In this document: one piece after another, positions 48,000 to 58,219 of the stretch
Numbering within the stretch: the first letter of the stretch is position 1
How the letters are laid out: each line of letters starts with the position of its first letter
NCBI GenBank assembly: GCA_022606425.2
Contig: JAHDVF020001349.1
Coordinates: 372,001 to 436,000, forward strand
DNA length: 64,000 nucleotides
Reading direction: 5' to 3'
Origin: Lepidostoma basale
Lineage: Eukaryota; Arthropoda; Insecta; Trichoptera; Lepidostomatidae
Notes under the pieces: generated by a model
Told to the model about the DNA's origin: nothing
What the model saw: only the letters and a program-made list of their open reading frames with translations
Databases searched by the model: none
Program-made: the position numbers and the translations under genes

Positions 48000-48340
48000 C
48001 CTGTATACCCAAATATTCCTGTACGTGCAAGTAAATATGTATTATATTATATTTTTCGTATGTATGGGTAACGTCGCTGTGCTTGTATGCCACATTTTAT
48101 TATTTCTTTTGTAAGCCGGATTCTTTCCGGATTTTCGCTATAACTTACACATATTTATGGGTGCATAAAAGTCTAGCCAAACTTACTTCGAAAATTCTTC
48201 TCTTACTTTTGTGCTAAAAATAGAGATTTAACTGTCCACCGATATACAGATACATATTATTATAGCTAGGTTTATTTTAGATTTTGGTTCTGCTACTCGC
48301 AATACATGACAAGATTGCAAATGGTATCAACTCTTTTAAT
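48000..48340. other. No recognised feature
   Basis: AT-rich with one inverted word pair (GCCGGATTCTTTCCGGATT). Confidence 0.4.
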
Positions 48341-48341
48341 A

Positions 48342-49630
48342 TTAGGTCCTTACATATGAAATTGGCGTTTTGTATGGGAGGAACATAAAGTTGATTTTTT
48401 TTTAAATATAATATATTTATTTAATCAAAGTATGAACCATTGCTATCTTTGCACTTTTGCCATCTCATAGGTAGTTCATCGATCCTTTTACTAAAAAAAC
48501 CATTCGGACGGGAATCAATAAAATCTTTGAAGTCGGTTTGGACTGCCCCATCGGAGTTGAATTTTTTCCCTTGCAAGAAGTTATCCAAATTTCGAAAAAA
48601 ATAGTAATCTGTTGGGGCAAGGTCCGGAGAGTACGGTGGATGTCTTAGACATTCCAATTGAAGCTCTTCCAATTTGGTAGCCGTCTGTTGTGCAGTGTGT
48701 GGTCTAGCGTTATCATGAAGCAGCAGTGGCCTAGAGCGATTAACCAGCCTCGGTTGTTTAGCAGCTAGCTTTTCCATCATGTTTTGCAGTTGCTGACAAT
48801 AGACATTTGCCGTAATCGTCTGGCCAGATTTAAGAAAGCTGTAGTGAACGACACCAGCACTAGTCCACCAAACGCTCACAAGTAACAGTTTTTGGAGTCA
48901 ATTTTCGCTTGGGGCATGGTTTGGCTGGTTCGGCAGGGTTCAGCCATTGCGATGAGCGCTTCGATTATCATACAGGATCCACTTTACACCACAGGTAATG
49001 ATTCGATTCAAAATCCCTTCATTATTGTGCCGGTTGAGTAATGCAACGCAGCAGTCAACGCGCGTTTGTTGATTTGCTTCACTCAATTTGTGAGGTACCC
49101 ACCTTTCAAGCTTTTTCACCTTTCCAATTTGCTTCAAGTGGATTAAAACAGTTTTATCACTAACACCGCAGCCTGCAGCTAACTCGGACGTGGTTTGCGA
49201 TGGATCCGCTTCCACAATAGCCTTCAATTCTTCATTATCAACTTTGGTCTTTGGCCGTCCACGGGGCTTGTTCTGCAGGTCGAAATTTCCAGAACGAAAA
49301 CGTTGGAACCAAAAACGCACTGTGTTTTCTTTTGCGGCACCGTCGCCATACACATCATTAATCCTTCGAGCCGTTTCTGCAGCACTTTTGCCACGGTGGA
49401 ACTCGTACTCGTAAATAACGCGATATTTCAAGTTTTCCATTTTGTAAACTGAGTGACGCAAAGAAAAAAAACAATTGAGAAAAAAACAAATGAATTATAA
49501 TTTTCGAAATACAAGTACTTGAGTAAATAGCTGTATAAATTTGAATTTGGAATTCCTAACCAAAGAGAAGATATTTGAGATCAAAGTTGCCAGTACGGCA
49601 AAACGCCAATTTCATATGTAAGGACCTAAT
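48342..49630 (-). mobile_element. Mariner copy 2 (cecropia-type)
   Basis: 1289 bp, with the same termini as copy 1 (TTAGGTCCTTACATATGAAA) and TA duplications at 48340-48341 and 49631-49632. Opposite orientation to copy 1. Near identity over the whole element suggests both inserted in one fairly recent burst. Confidence 0.9.
48421..49440 (-). pseudogene. Mariner transposase, frameshifted and catalytic D lost
   Basis: 49440-48940 is open from MENLKYRVIYEYEF through KKLERWVPHKLSEANQQ (the site broken in copy 1 is intact here) to YDNRSAHRNG, where a frameshift occurs. The rest is 48879-48421. The first catalytic position reads ITCGVKW in place of ITCD-KW, while the second (LLHDNARPHTAQ) and third (LAPTDYYFF) remain. 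Thus it is defective on two counts. Confidence 0.9.
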
Positions 49631-49774
49631 ATTATACCAAGGCCAAATTGCAGAGACTATCTTACTAACCAGCGCGACGTTTCTCCGAAGGGCCAGATAG
49701 AGATACGAATCGCCACGCTGTTATTTTCTGATATACTTCTCTCGACTTAATAAATAATAATAATATGCTAACTT

Positions 49775-50175
49775 TTAAAGCGCCGTTCTTGTGTTGTAAT
49801 CACCTCAAGGGCGCATTAAGACTTTAAATCTAAAAATCTAAATGTGAACGCTGCATCTGATTTTCGCGATCGGTTAGAAAGTATAGTAGAACAAAATATA
49901 AATGTTTAAATTGGGTATGAAATATGAAAAATATGGGTTTTCAGTTTAGATCTGAAATCTGTCGGATCATTTATGCATCTGAGGTGTGAAGGGAGATTGT
50001 TCCAAGCTGATAAGCCGGCTTCCGCGAACGCTCGATCCCCGAAATTTGTACTGGGGCAACGCTTCGGCTCAACTAATCTTCCTATTGCCGAGGAGTTCGC
50101 GAGCGAAGTGTGGATTTACTTGTATTTAGGCTGTTCGTTATACAGAGTTCAGATATATAATTTGGTGCCATTCCA
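49775..50175 (-). pseudogene. CR1/L2-like LINE C-terminus
   Basis: The complement encodes FGDRAFAEAGLSAWNNLPSH, LRCINDPTDFRSKLKTHIFH, the standard CR1/L2 ending. Upstream is QYKFRGSSV-like text in another frame. The 3' UTR contains CACCTCAAGGGCGC and AAAGCGCCGTTC. Better preserved than 16685-16975. Confidence 0.7.
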
Positions 50176-50247
50176 TGTAGCGCTTTGACAACTGTCCAGC
50201 AGACTTCTCAATATTCATACATCGTTTTATGCTGCGCGTCGTTAGTT

Positions 50248-50960
50248 TCAATCGAAGGGATTGGTGTGCAGAGTGAGAATTTTTGCTGGTTTTTGGGATT
50301 CCACTTTGACCTTTAATGTGGTAGTTTCCCCTTGCTTTCCACGATTGTATACAGTAGGTTCTTCTTCTTTTTCCTCAGCCTATTCCCGTCCACTCCTGGA
50401 CAAAGGCCTCCTCCATTCGCTTCCATGTCACTCTGTCTTGTGCAGAATGCATCCAGGTTATTCCGACGTGCCTGTTCAGATCATCCTTCCACCGTAGTTG
50501 CGGTCGCCCTGCAATTCTCTTTGCCGTCCACGGTCTCCGAGTCAGCAGTCTTCTTGTCCATTTTTCACTGAGACCTGCCCACTGCCATTTTAGAGTCGCC
50601 ACCCGGTGGATGATGTCATTGATCTTTGTTTTTTCTCTCACCGTATCGTTTCTGACTCTGTCTCTTAGGCTTATTCCTAACATGGCTTTTTAATGGCTCA
50701 TTGGGTCACTTGTAGTTTCTCTGCACTTTGTTTCGACAATGTTACAGTTTCAAGACCATAGCAGCAGGTTATTTGAACCCAATTACTGTACACAACTTTT
50801 AAGCTATTGATTCTCGTGACATGTGATAAGTAACTAATCTATCGCCATTTTATTGTCACGTGAATTCTATACCAGACCAAAGACAGTGTGACAATCACAC
50901 AGCCATCGCCGGGAATAAAGCTTTTGCCTCTCTGCCACAAAGATCGTCCTTTCGTCATTG
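50248..50960 (-). mobile_element. SINE-1 long form split by RTE-1
   Basis: The 3' module (50248-50356) and the body with box B and A complement (50766-50960: GATTCTCGTGACATGTGATA, AAAGACAGTGTGACAATCAC, CATCGCCGGGAATAAAGC) are one SINE interrupted by an RTE-1 copy. CAGTAGG and CAGCAGG at the junctions are the probable TSD. Confidence 0.7.
50357..50765 (-). pseudogene. RTE-1-like C-terminal fragment
   Basis: The frame 50683-50375: MLGISLRDRVRNDTVREKTK, INDIIHRVATLKWQWAGLSE, RPQLRWKDDLNRHVGITWMH and AQDRVTWKRMEEAFVQEWTG. Fully open to its stop, followed by GAAAAAGAAGAAG. A different lineage from the copies at 37102 and 44715. Confidence 0.8.
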
Positions 50961-50964
50961 TATT

Positions 50965-51185
50965 AATCACGCACGTCTAATTCTCTTCTCATCGCGTGGC
51001 CAACATTACATATTTTATTGATTTGATCGTATCGTGTTTTCTTTGGTCTTCCTCGATGTAATGCTCCAATCATATCGCTACGTTTACTTTCTAGATCAAT
51101 ATTACTGTATTAATTATTTTCATGTGCCCAGACCATCTTACTGAACTTTGATTTTTTTACATAACGCTTTCATTCTCACTTCTTC
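50965..51185 (-). pseudogene. LINE-A-like fragment, old
   Basis: Complement of ACACGATACGATCAAATCAA, TGTTGGCCACGCGATGAG and AGAATTAGACGTGCGTGATT, the RPRKTRYDQINKICNVGHA region. No tail. Confidence 0.45.
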
Positions 51186-51189
51186 TTAT

Positions 51190-51345
51190 TCTTCCTCAAT
51201 CTTCTTCAATCCCCCTCCGGGCCATACATTTAGCCCCATCATAAAACAACTACCAAATCACATTCCAACAATGTTTCCTTCAGACGTATGAGGAATAGCC
51301 ATTAGAGCTGAACCTCTGTAAGCCAGAAGATCCAAGTTCCAAGTT
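51190..51345 (+). mobile_element. Jockey-C 3' UTR fragment
   Basis: CGGGCCATACATTTAGCCCC, ACATTCCAACAATGTTTCCTT, AGCCAGAAGATCCAAG then TTCCAAGTTCC, matching 45260-45410 in inverse orientation. The sequence reads as the complement of the element strand, so the element runs on the minus strand at 45248 and is inverted here. Confidence 0.5.
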
Positions 51346-51350
51346 CCGTA

Positions 51351-51650
51351 TTAGATTTTGAAAGTCGAAAACAATACAATATTTTGCGTCATACGAGTTT
51401 GTCGAAATAAGGAGAGAAGTCGCCAAGATCTATTCTGTCTCATTGTTCTAAGGGAATATTCACATTCAGATCTCAGTATTATCCTGTGGGATTTTACTGG
51501 TTTGTCTGTTATTATTCCGCCTGGGCTCCACATGCAGTGGTGGCATGTTGCCATTTTTATGTATGCGCCTTACCAACAAATTAAAATAAATGATTAAAAT
51601 TTAACTACTTTTAGCCAGGTTACAGAATTGGTTTTCACGCATCATTTATA
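51351..51650. other. Unassigned; short frames on both strands
   Basis: Minus frame 51554-51351 (HRIILRSECEYSLRTMRQNR) and plus frame 51358-51597 overlap. GC is slightly raised. No splice sites convincing enough to call an exon. Confidence 0.25.
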
Positions 51651-51654
51651 TAAA

Positions 51655-52010
51655 CAACTAGCTGACCCGGCGAAATTCGAACCGCCTCCAAATTTATAAA
51701 TGTTGTGTTAACTTATTAGCTGAATTAAATTTTGTTATTTATTAAAGTCTTTGAACTTAATTCATATTAGTTCAATAAATGTGCAAAAATCAAAATGAAA
51801 AGTATTTGAATTACATTGATATAAATATAATTCACATAAGGGATTTGTTTTATTCAAGCGAATCGAAATGATCGAAATTTGAACTGGAGACCAGTCGGCT
51901 AGCGAGGTAGAAAAATATGCTATCCGGTCACTAGTATCAAAAGCTAGGTGTTTTGATACTAGTGACGAATTTTTTTATATATAGTAACGGTGAAAAGTTT
52001 AAGGGCTTAT
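51655..52010 (+). repeat. Dispersed repeat with CTAGCTGACCCGGCG head
   Basis: ACTAGCTGACCCGGCGAAAT (51658-51677) is a sequence I associate with a widespread insect interspersed repeat; family identity is from memory and unconfirmed. Near its 3' side is a hairpin, GTCACTAGTATCAAAA (51928-51943) with its complement at 51951-51966. Confidence 0.4.
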
Positions 52011-52059
52011 TTTATAGAAAATGGCTGACTAAGTGTTTTTTTAATTGTAATAATTGTTT

Positions 52060-52215
52060 CTTGTTTCTTGAACAATAATGTAAAATTCCGTATTAAATTA
52101 TTCATATAGGCATTATCAAATATCTGAAAAAAACATTTGATAATACTTTATAAGGGTGAAACATGTCATTCCATCTAAAATATAATTAAATTCATAATTT
52201 TCATTGACGTTTTCA
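52060..52215. mobile_element. P1 inverted pair, partly deleted
   Basis: Left outer arm TTTCTTGAACAATAATGTAAA, then GGCATTATCAAAT. Right arm TTTGATAATACTTTATAAGG, GTGAAACATGTCATT. The left body between ATTCATAT and GGCATT is missing. Confidence 0.5.
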
Positions 52216-52224
52216 TTCATATTA

Positions 52225-52300
52225 ACTAACTAACTAACTAACTAACCATCACGCCGTCTCCCCGAAAGGGTAGGCAGAAAGAATGGACTGTCACACTTTC
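52225..52300 (-). mobile_element. Element B/LINE-A tail scrap
   Basis: (TAAC)n, CCATCACGCCGTCTCCCC, AAAGGGTAGGCAGAAAG, GACTGTCACACTTTC. Only the last about 75 bp of the 3' end. Confidence 0.6.
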
Positions 52301-52536
52301 ACACATCACACATCACATTCATTCATATTAGTTCTTTTATTTGATTTTAACAAAGTTTTATTTGATAATCCATTGTTTTGGCGGTAACACTTTGATATTT
52401 CAACATTATTAACTGTTTAAATAAAAACACTGTTATAAAATATCACAATTGAGATATTTTAATAGTTAATTCTTTTATAACAGTTTTTTCGTTTAAATAA
52501 TTAAAAGTATTATTTTAAACATATATAATTAAAAAA

Positions 52537-52985
52537 AAGATGAAAGTAGAATAAATGCAGTAGAAATGAGATCTCTTAGACGAATGTGTGGATATTCTGT
52601 GTATGATAGTGTCGAATGAAAATATAAGAAGTGAATGCGGTGCGAATGATGGTGTCATGAACAAAATAATGAAAGGATCATTAAGATGGTTTGGACATAT
52701 GGAAAGAATGAATGAGGAAAGAATGGTAAAAAAATTATATGTTAATGATGTAAATGGTACCAGAAATAGAGGAAGACCAAGGAAAACGTGGCACGATCAA
52801 ATAAATCAAATATTGAATGTCGGCCAGGTGAGGAGTCAGAGAAATCGACGCGCGTGCACGACACGATGTATGAATGTTGAGGAAGCGAGAGAAATATGTC
52901 AGGAAAGAAAGGTGTGGCAGTCCATTCTTTCTGCCTACCCCTTCGGGGAGACGGCGTGATGGTTAGTTAGTTAGTTAGTTAATTA
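52537..52985 (+). pseudogene. LINE-A 3' fragment, well preserved
   Basis: RMCGYSVYD, a 1-bp loss, then an open frame 52588-52959: VSNENIRSECGANDGVMNKI, SLRWFGHMERMNEERMVKKL, YVNDVNGTRNRGRPRKTWHD and VWQSILSAYPFGETA-stop. The (GTTA)n tail ends at 52983. It can serve as consensus for the family C-terminus. Confidence 0.8.
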
Positions 52986-52989
52986 AAAA

Positions 52990-53330
52990 AAGGTCTAACC
53001 ATAAAGCGAGTGCTTCGTATGAAAATATAATGTATTATTTACCGCTACTGCATAGTGGTTAACGTACTCTGATATCAAGTTGGGCAGAGACGGTACGGAA
53101 TTCGATTCTTTGGTCTGGTTTTTTGTCCAAAGCGCGTGACACCGATTGTGTTACGGAATTAACAAGCAGAACCACCGCCCGCGAGATGAGTCGTCGGTAC
53201 GCTTTTTTACCGGCCAAATTATTCGTAATCATGTAATTGCTTCGCTTCTTATTCTAGTCACGCTGGTAGCCTTTACCACCCTTCTGACATTTCCAACGTA
53301 AATCGTTATTTTTTTTTATCAGCACTGAAA
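52990..53330 (+). mobile_element. Possible second SINE-like repeat
   Basis: CATAGTGGTTAACG (box A-like, 53050-53063) and GGAATTCGATTCTTTGG (box B-like, 53097-53113) are spaced like a pol III promoter, followed by CAAAGCGCGTGACACC. 53165-53280 is GC-richer and unassigned. Confidence 0.35.
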
Positions 53331-53349
53331 ATAATCATTAATGCAAATG

Positions 53350-53450
53350 ACTAACTAACTAACCACCACACCGTTTCTCTGGAAGGGTAGGCAGAGTTGA
53401 TGGACCGCCACTCTCTCTAGATTCTTATAAATTCATACATCGTTAAATGC
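53350..53450 (-). mobile_element. LINE-A/A2 tail fragment
   Basis: ACTAACTAACTAACCACCAC, CGTTTCTCTGGAAGGGTAGG, ACTCTCTCTAGATTC and CATACATCGTTAAATGC. Ends where a SINE-1 tail begins. Confidence 0.55.
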
Positions 53451-53456
53451 AGCAAA

Positions 53457-53760
53457 AAATATTATTATTATTATTATTTTGTTGAATCGCTCTTTACATC
53501 ATGACAGCATGAGCCAAATCGATGTAAATGGTATTATAGCTATCATAGTGATTCTCGTGACATGTGATAGGTAGCTAATCTATCGCCGTTTTATTGTTGC
53601 GTGAATTCTACACCAGACCAAATACAGTGTGACACATCACACTGTTGCGTGAATTCTACACCAGACCAAAGACAGTGTGACACATCACACTACCCTCGCC
53701 GGGAATCAAACCTTCGGGGTGGCAGTCAACGCACTTACCACTCGGCCACGAAGGTCGTCA
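53457..53760 (-). mobile_element. SINE-1, short form, with internal duplication
   Basis: The complement reads from CGACCTTCGTGGCCGAGTGG (box A) through GGTTTGATTCCCGGCGAGGG (box B) to the short-form 3' half and a TAA microsatellite (53459-53477). A segment of about 55 bp (TGTTGCGTGAATTCTACACC, AGACCAAA-ACAGTGTGAC) is tandemly duplicated at 53594 and 53644. Confidence 0.75.
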
Positions 53761-54175
53761 GAAATGAGATCTCTTAGACGAATTTGTGGATACTGTGTGT
53801 ATGATAGAGTGTCGAATGAAAATATAATAAGTGAATGCGGTGCGAATGTTGGTGTTATGAACAAAATAATGAAAGGATCATTAAGATGGTTCGGACATAT
53901 GGAGAGAATGAATGAAGAAAGAATGGTAAAAAAATTATATGTTAACGATGTAAATGCAACCAGAAATAGAGGAAGACCGAGGAAAACGTGGCACGATCAA
54001 ATAAATCAAATATTGAATGTCGGCCACGTGAGAAGTCAGAGAAATCGACGCGCGTGCATGACACGATGTATGAATGTTGAGGAAGCAAGAGAAATATGTC
54101 AGGAAAGAAAAGTGTGGCAGTCCATTCTTTCTGCCTATCCTTCGGTGAAACGACGGCAGTTTGGTTAGTTAGTTA
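53761..54175 (+). pseudogene. LINE-A 3' fragment, open frame
   Basis: From EMRSLRRICGYCVYDRVSNE the frame is open to LNVGHVRSQRNRRACMTRCM and ILSAYPSVKRRQFG. The final PFGETA is frameshifted (TATCCTTCGGTGAAACG). It begins exactly at the SINE-1 head, so the SINE may mark its 5' junction. Confidence 0.75.
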
Positions 54176-54180
54176 GTTTT

Positions 54181-54600
54181 GACAAACAAACAAACCATCA
54201 CGCCGTTTACCCCCAGGGGTAGGCAGAAATAATGGATCGCCACACTACTCTATCCTGGCAAACCTCTCTAGCTTCTTCCACATTCATACAACGAGTCATA
54301 CGCGCCCGTCGATTCCTCCAACTTCTAACATGACCAAACTTTAAAATTTGATTAATTTGGTCATGCTATGTTTTCCTCGGTCTGCCTCGACTTCGTACCC
54401 CATTTACATCATTAACGTATACTTTCTAATCATTCTTTCTCCATCCATGCGTTCTATATGTCCGAACAAACGCAGCGATCCTTTCATAATTTTGTTCATA
54501 ATACCTTCTTCGCTCTACATTCCTTTCTTATATCAGCATTTGAGATTCTGTCGTATATCGTTCTACCACACATACGTCTTAGGGACCTCATCTCTAATTA
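54181..54600 (-). pseudogene. LINE-A2 3' fragment
   Basis: Tail (CAAA)n, CCATCACGCCGTTTACCC, then complement of RRACMTRCMNVEEA, SRGRPRKT and RRMYGRTIYDRISNADIRKE. It stands head to tail against the preceding LINE-A (tails adjacent, opposite strands). Confidence 0.7.
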
Positions 54601-54955
54601 GTTTTTAATTGTTTATTATTTGTTTGTCTCATATTTGAGGATATTTTGATGAGTTCATATACTGCCAGGATACCGCTCCCGGCGAGGCTCAAACTAACAA
54701 GAGTAATTTGTATGTAAAAATGAATCACAAATGTGAATCATTAGGTCAGACAGTGGCGTCAGTTCGTCAGCACGGCTGGAGTTTCCATTTGAACATAGTA
54801 CCCAGACAAAATAACTACGTATTTACTAGTTCGAGTAAAAGCAAACTTATACGAAATAAAATTGTGGTATTTCTAGGAAAATGCCAGTCATCTTGTGAGG
54901 ATCACTGCATTGATATGAACACATGAACGCATGGATGAAGAAAGAATGGTTAAAT
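54600..54955. other. Unassigned, one open frame
   Basis: 54708-54926 (+) encodes KMNHKCESLGQTVASVRQHG and LIRNKIVVFLGKCQSSCEDH, with no repeat match. The last 30 bp (ATGGATGAAGAAAGAATGG) is LINE-A (MDEERMVK). It may be unique host DNA or an unrecognised element. Confidence 0.25.
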
Positions 54956-54957
54956 AT

Positions 54958-55200
54958 GTAGGCGACCTTCGTTGCTGAGTTGCCGTTGCTAAGACCAAAA
55001 GATCTCTGGTTCGATTCCCGGCGATGGCAGTGTGATTTTCACACTGTCTTTGGTCAAGTGTAGAAATCACGTGATAATAAAATGGCGATAGATTAGCCAC
55101 CTATGTCATGAGAATTAATATGATAGCTCTACCTTTTACATTGATTTGGCTCACATTGTAATGATGTAAAGAGCGATTTTACGAAGCATTAATAATAATA
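54958..55200 (+). mobile_element. SINE-1, short form
   Basis: GGCGACCTTCGTTGCTGAG (box A side), GGTTCGATTCCCGGCGATGG (box B), ATTTTCACACTGTCTTTGGTC, GTGATAATAAAATGGCGATAG, then TTACATTGATTTGGCTCAC, GTAAAGAGCGATTTTACG and AATAATAATAAAA. Complete from head to tail. Confidence 0.75.
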
Positions 55201-55204
55201 AAAT

Positions 55205-55660
55205 ACATTAACGATGTAAATGGAGTACGGACTCGATCAAGACCGAGAAGACATGGCATGACCAAATAAATCAAATTTAAAGGTCTGTCATGTTAGAAGT
55301 CTGAACAATCGACGTGCGTGAATTATAAGCTGTATGAATGTGGTGGAATCTATAGAGGTGTGTTAGAATAGATTAATGTGGCAATCTATTCTCTCTGCCC
55401 ACCATTCCGGGGAAACAGCGAAATGGTGGTTTGTCGTTGTTGTGAGTCAAGAAGTAGGTATTAAAAATATACCACTGAAGCAAATATGGTAGTACATAAT
55501 GGAGTTCTAGTACCAACCCTAATGTATGGAAGTGAAGTTTGGAGCTGGCAAAATATGGATGAAAGTAAGATAACAACTGTAGATATGAGATCACTGATAA
55601 TAATGATCAGGGAAATGATTGCAAACAAAATAAGGTCATTGACCCGAAGATAAAATTGAT
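55205..55660 (+). pseudogene. LINE-A2 fragments, rearranged
   Basis: 55208-55440 covers NDVNGVRTRSRPRRHGMTKI through the tail (AAATGGTGGTTTGTCG). 55480-55610 then gives KQIWWYIMEF-like and LMYGSEVWSWQNMDESKIT, an upstream piece lying downstream, so the order is scrambled. Confidence 0.5.
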
Positions 55661-55929
55661 AGCCGCCCCTGTTCTTAGCTCGATTATATACATTGCAGTG
55701 TTTTCCAAGGTATTTTGGGTCCATCCCCTTACCGGTTTTTCAATAATTTCAAAGCCCATACTGTTCGGAATGTGTCATTTTACATTCCAATTCATTAGTC
55801 ACGTGGAATATTCAGATTACTGAAAAAGACAAAGGTTCCCATGGAAACTAGATAATTCTTGCTGCCAGATGTCAGATAACAATTGTATTGACTCGCTTCG
55901 AGAACAACGTAATATTTAAAAAAATACAT

Positions 55930-56270
55930 TTTAAAAAATTATTTAAAAAAATACGCTAGATGCTATGTCGTCGTAGGAATATCCAGTTTTAATTTTTAAT
56001 AAATTCAAATATAAATAAATAAAAATCGTTTTCACTTGTTGAACATTAAGATCATTAGTAGGAAGAATTGAATAGAAGCGACGTACGAGTATTTTATTAT
56101 ATTGTTGTAGGGTTACCAGTATATTGAATGGTAGTGTTACAAGTATGTAATTTTTAAATATGGAGATTAAATCATAAATATTTCTGTGATCAACAAGTGG
56201 TGAAATATTCAGTAGCCATTCCAGGTCGGAGTAGGAATATTCTAAAATAGAATAATACACTTGTGAAATT
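55930..56270 (-). pseudogene. Possible LINE C-terminal relic
   Basis: The frame 56260-55943 (105 codons) reads SYSDLEWLLNISPLVDHRNI, YDLISIFKNYILVTLP and VRRFYSILPTNDLNVQQVKT. The pattern (L-x-x-R-x-x-DL-x-x-x-x-K, then a late hydrophobic tail) resembles the region after the thumb in Jockey/I-like LINEs, but no diagnostic motif is present. Confidence 0.3.
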
Positions 56271-56279
56271 TTATATAAA

Positions 56280-56350
56280 AACCACTTTGTTCGTTATTAA
56301 TGACAACCGATTTCACTCCCGCCATGCCAGAGCTTCGTCAGGGTTACAGA
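56280..56350 (-). mobile_element. P10 half-element
   Basis: In complement: CCTGACGA (CTGACGA fits CTGANGA), A, GCTC...GAGTGAAATCGG, TTGTC. The flank ACAAAGTGGTTTTTATA matches the outer arm at 2752-2770. Confidence 0.5.
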
Positions 56351-56404
56351 ATATACTAAACGTAAAATCAGAGAACAATATTTATGATAAGGCAATATAT
56401 GAGG

Positions 56405-57060
56405 TTCTGGTTCTGATTTAAAAAAAATGGTTTGATTCATGTGGTGCTCCTGTCAATTTGCAGATATTTCTTGTATAAGTGAATTGTTTTGGTCAATTTG
56501 ATTGTTGCCGTACTTTGTGATAGTTATTTGTGACACAAAATACGTTTTTACTCTTCTGATGTTAAAATAATACAAGTTTTTTCGTTTATAAAAATAATTT
56601 TGACAGGTGTAAAAATAAATTTTTCATTTGTTCCAATGACAATTTGAAAAAATTCTTCAATCAAATTTTCAAGTTTTTGCTGGTTTTGGATTGTTTTAAG
56701 TGCCTCATTAAAATGAAAACAGTGGAATAAAAAATTAAATAAACACAAATGTCCGGATCGTCCAGCTGACGACAAGTGCACCATCTAAGAGAACATTATG
56801 TGTTAAATTATTTTTATGTGTTATTTTATTTTATATCATTGTATTTTGTATAATTTGTTTTATATTTATTATGTAGACGTTGAATGATTGAAGTGTGCGC
56901 GGGAGATGCCTATTGGTGGCGATGAGGTTCGCAACCCATCACACCGCGTCTCTCGCGTTGGCGAAAAGAGAAGAATGGAGTTCAGCATCGATTAAAGTGT
57001 TGCAGTCTATTCTTTCTGTCTACCCTTTCGGGGAAACGGCGTGATGGTTAGTTAGTTAGT
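56405..57060 (+). mobile_element. Element B, long copy
   Basis: Opposite orientation to the copy at 6018-6850. The antisense coding-like fragment comes first, then GGACGTTGAATGATTGAAGT, GTGCGCGGGAGATGCCTATT (B block) and the tail GGCGTGATGGTTAGTTAG. Full alignment with 6018-6850 by eye spans over 600 bp. Confidence 0.65.
56520..56784 (-). pseudogene. Antisense coding-like fragment of element B
   Basis: The open frame 56784-56548 includes FHFNEALKTIQNQQKLENLI, EEFFQIVIGTNEKFIFTPVK and IIFINEKTCIILTSEE. It is longer and more open than the copy at 6520-6806, which lacks part of the start. Function unknown. Confidence 0.45.
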
Positions 57061-57284
57061 TATATATGATAAATGAATAAAAAGGAGGCGAGAAAGAGGG
57101 GTAGGAGAAAGTGTGCACGAGGACAAATATAATGGTAGAACGGTGAGTCATGATCGTTAGGGAACAATTCTGGAGAATTACTATTCTACTGGCCGACAGG
57201 GAACAATCATTCGACCAATTTTCGTTCGAAAACAGTGCTGTACATACTCAATATTGGAAATGTGAATTTCATAACATGGAGATC

Positions 57285-57425
57285 AGACGATGCAGGTCAT
57301 CTTCAAACTCTGCTATTAAAGCGGCATCGTCTGCATAGCAAATGACGTTCACAGTTTTACTGCCTATTTTATAACCTAGTCCCAAGCTAGCTACCTCTTC
57401 TATGATTTCGTCCATAATAATCCAT
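57285..57425 (-). pseudogene. RT fragment with YADD box
   Basis: The complement encodes MDEIIEEVASLGLGYKIGSK, TVNVICYADDAALIAEFEDD, LH. CYADDAALIA is the RT catalytic box of RTE-like LINEs, probably the upstream part of LINE-D or RTE-1. About 45 codons survive. Confidence 0.75.
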
Positions 57426-57479
57426 CGTCCATAATGCTTTTATTTTATACGTAATCTCAAGCGAAGTAAAGATGACGGG

Positions 57480-57760
57480 CTCCATATGATTTCACTGCAC
57501 TTGATCGTGAAATGTTTGACCTCGTGACTTTGACGAGAGGTGCCGTTGATTTAAGGTATTATTGTTATATCGTTTGGATGTGCAGCGGCGCAGTGCACGC
57601 CTGCGCACGTGTCTAATTGGGAAGGTCGTCGCTTGGAGAGGAATCCGCACGCTCTTCTCTCTGACCTTCTTTCGTCTCGCGGCCGCTGATGCTAGAGAAC
57701 CCATCGCCCATTACTGCGGTGCCTGGGTACAGTTAGATGTGTCCAACCCAGGCGAGTTAA
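57480..57760. other. CpG-richer block, unassigned
   Basis: GCAGCGGCGCAGTGCACG, CCTGCGCACGTG and CTCGCGGCCGCTGATG contrast with the flanking AT-rich DNA. The frames on both strands (57562-57903 +, 57704-57492 -) are composition-driven. It could be a promoter or an old GC-rich repeat. Confidence 0.3.
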
Positions 57761-57903
57761 ATCGACAAGATGCATTTTGTTTTATTTTATTCTTCGAAAC
57801 AATGAACCCAATACGTGTATCAGGAGCGGAGCATCTTTGCGTAATTGCACGTTCTTTTTTAACAAACTGTACTATTTTATTTATATTTTTTTATAAGGAT
57901 TAA

Positions 57904-58165
57904 TTGTATCTCAATAGATACGAAGATGTAAATTGTTTCCTGGGAACAGGAGGTGGTGGCCGAGGCGCTTACAGGACTTATGACCTGTCATTGGTTGGGT
58001 TGAGCGATCACTTTATGTTTAACAACATTCCCCATTGCGCCTTCCTTATGACCACCACGTCTGACAATTTTTTGTAACTTGTATATAATGTAGGATTCCA
58101 CGCCTATCTTTACATTTTTTAGTTCACTCTACACTAGCGTCATCTATTAAGATTGGAAAGCTCAG
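57904..58165 (+). mobile_element. M1, left arm
   Basis: TTAA (57900-57903), TTGTATCTCAATAGATACG, GACCTGTCATTGGTTGGGTT, AACATTCCCCATTGCGCC. The right arm is missing. Confidence 0.6.
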
Positions 58166-58219
58166 AATTTTCAAATTAGTTACAACAGCAACAAGAACAA
58201 CAAAACCTTATTATTATTA

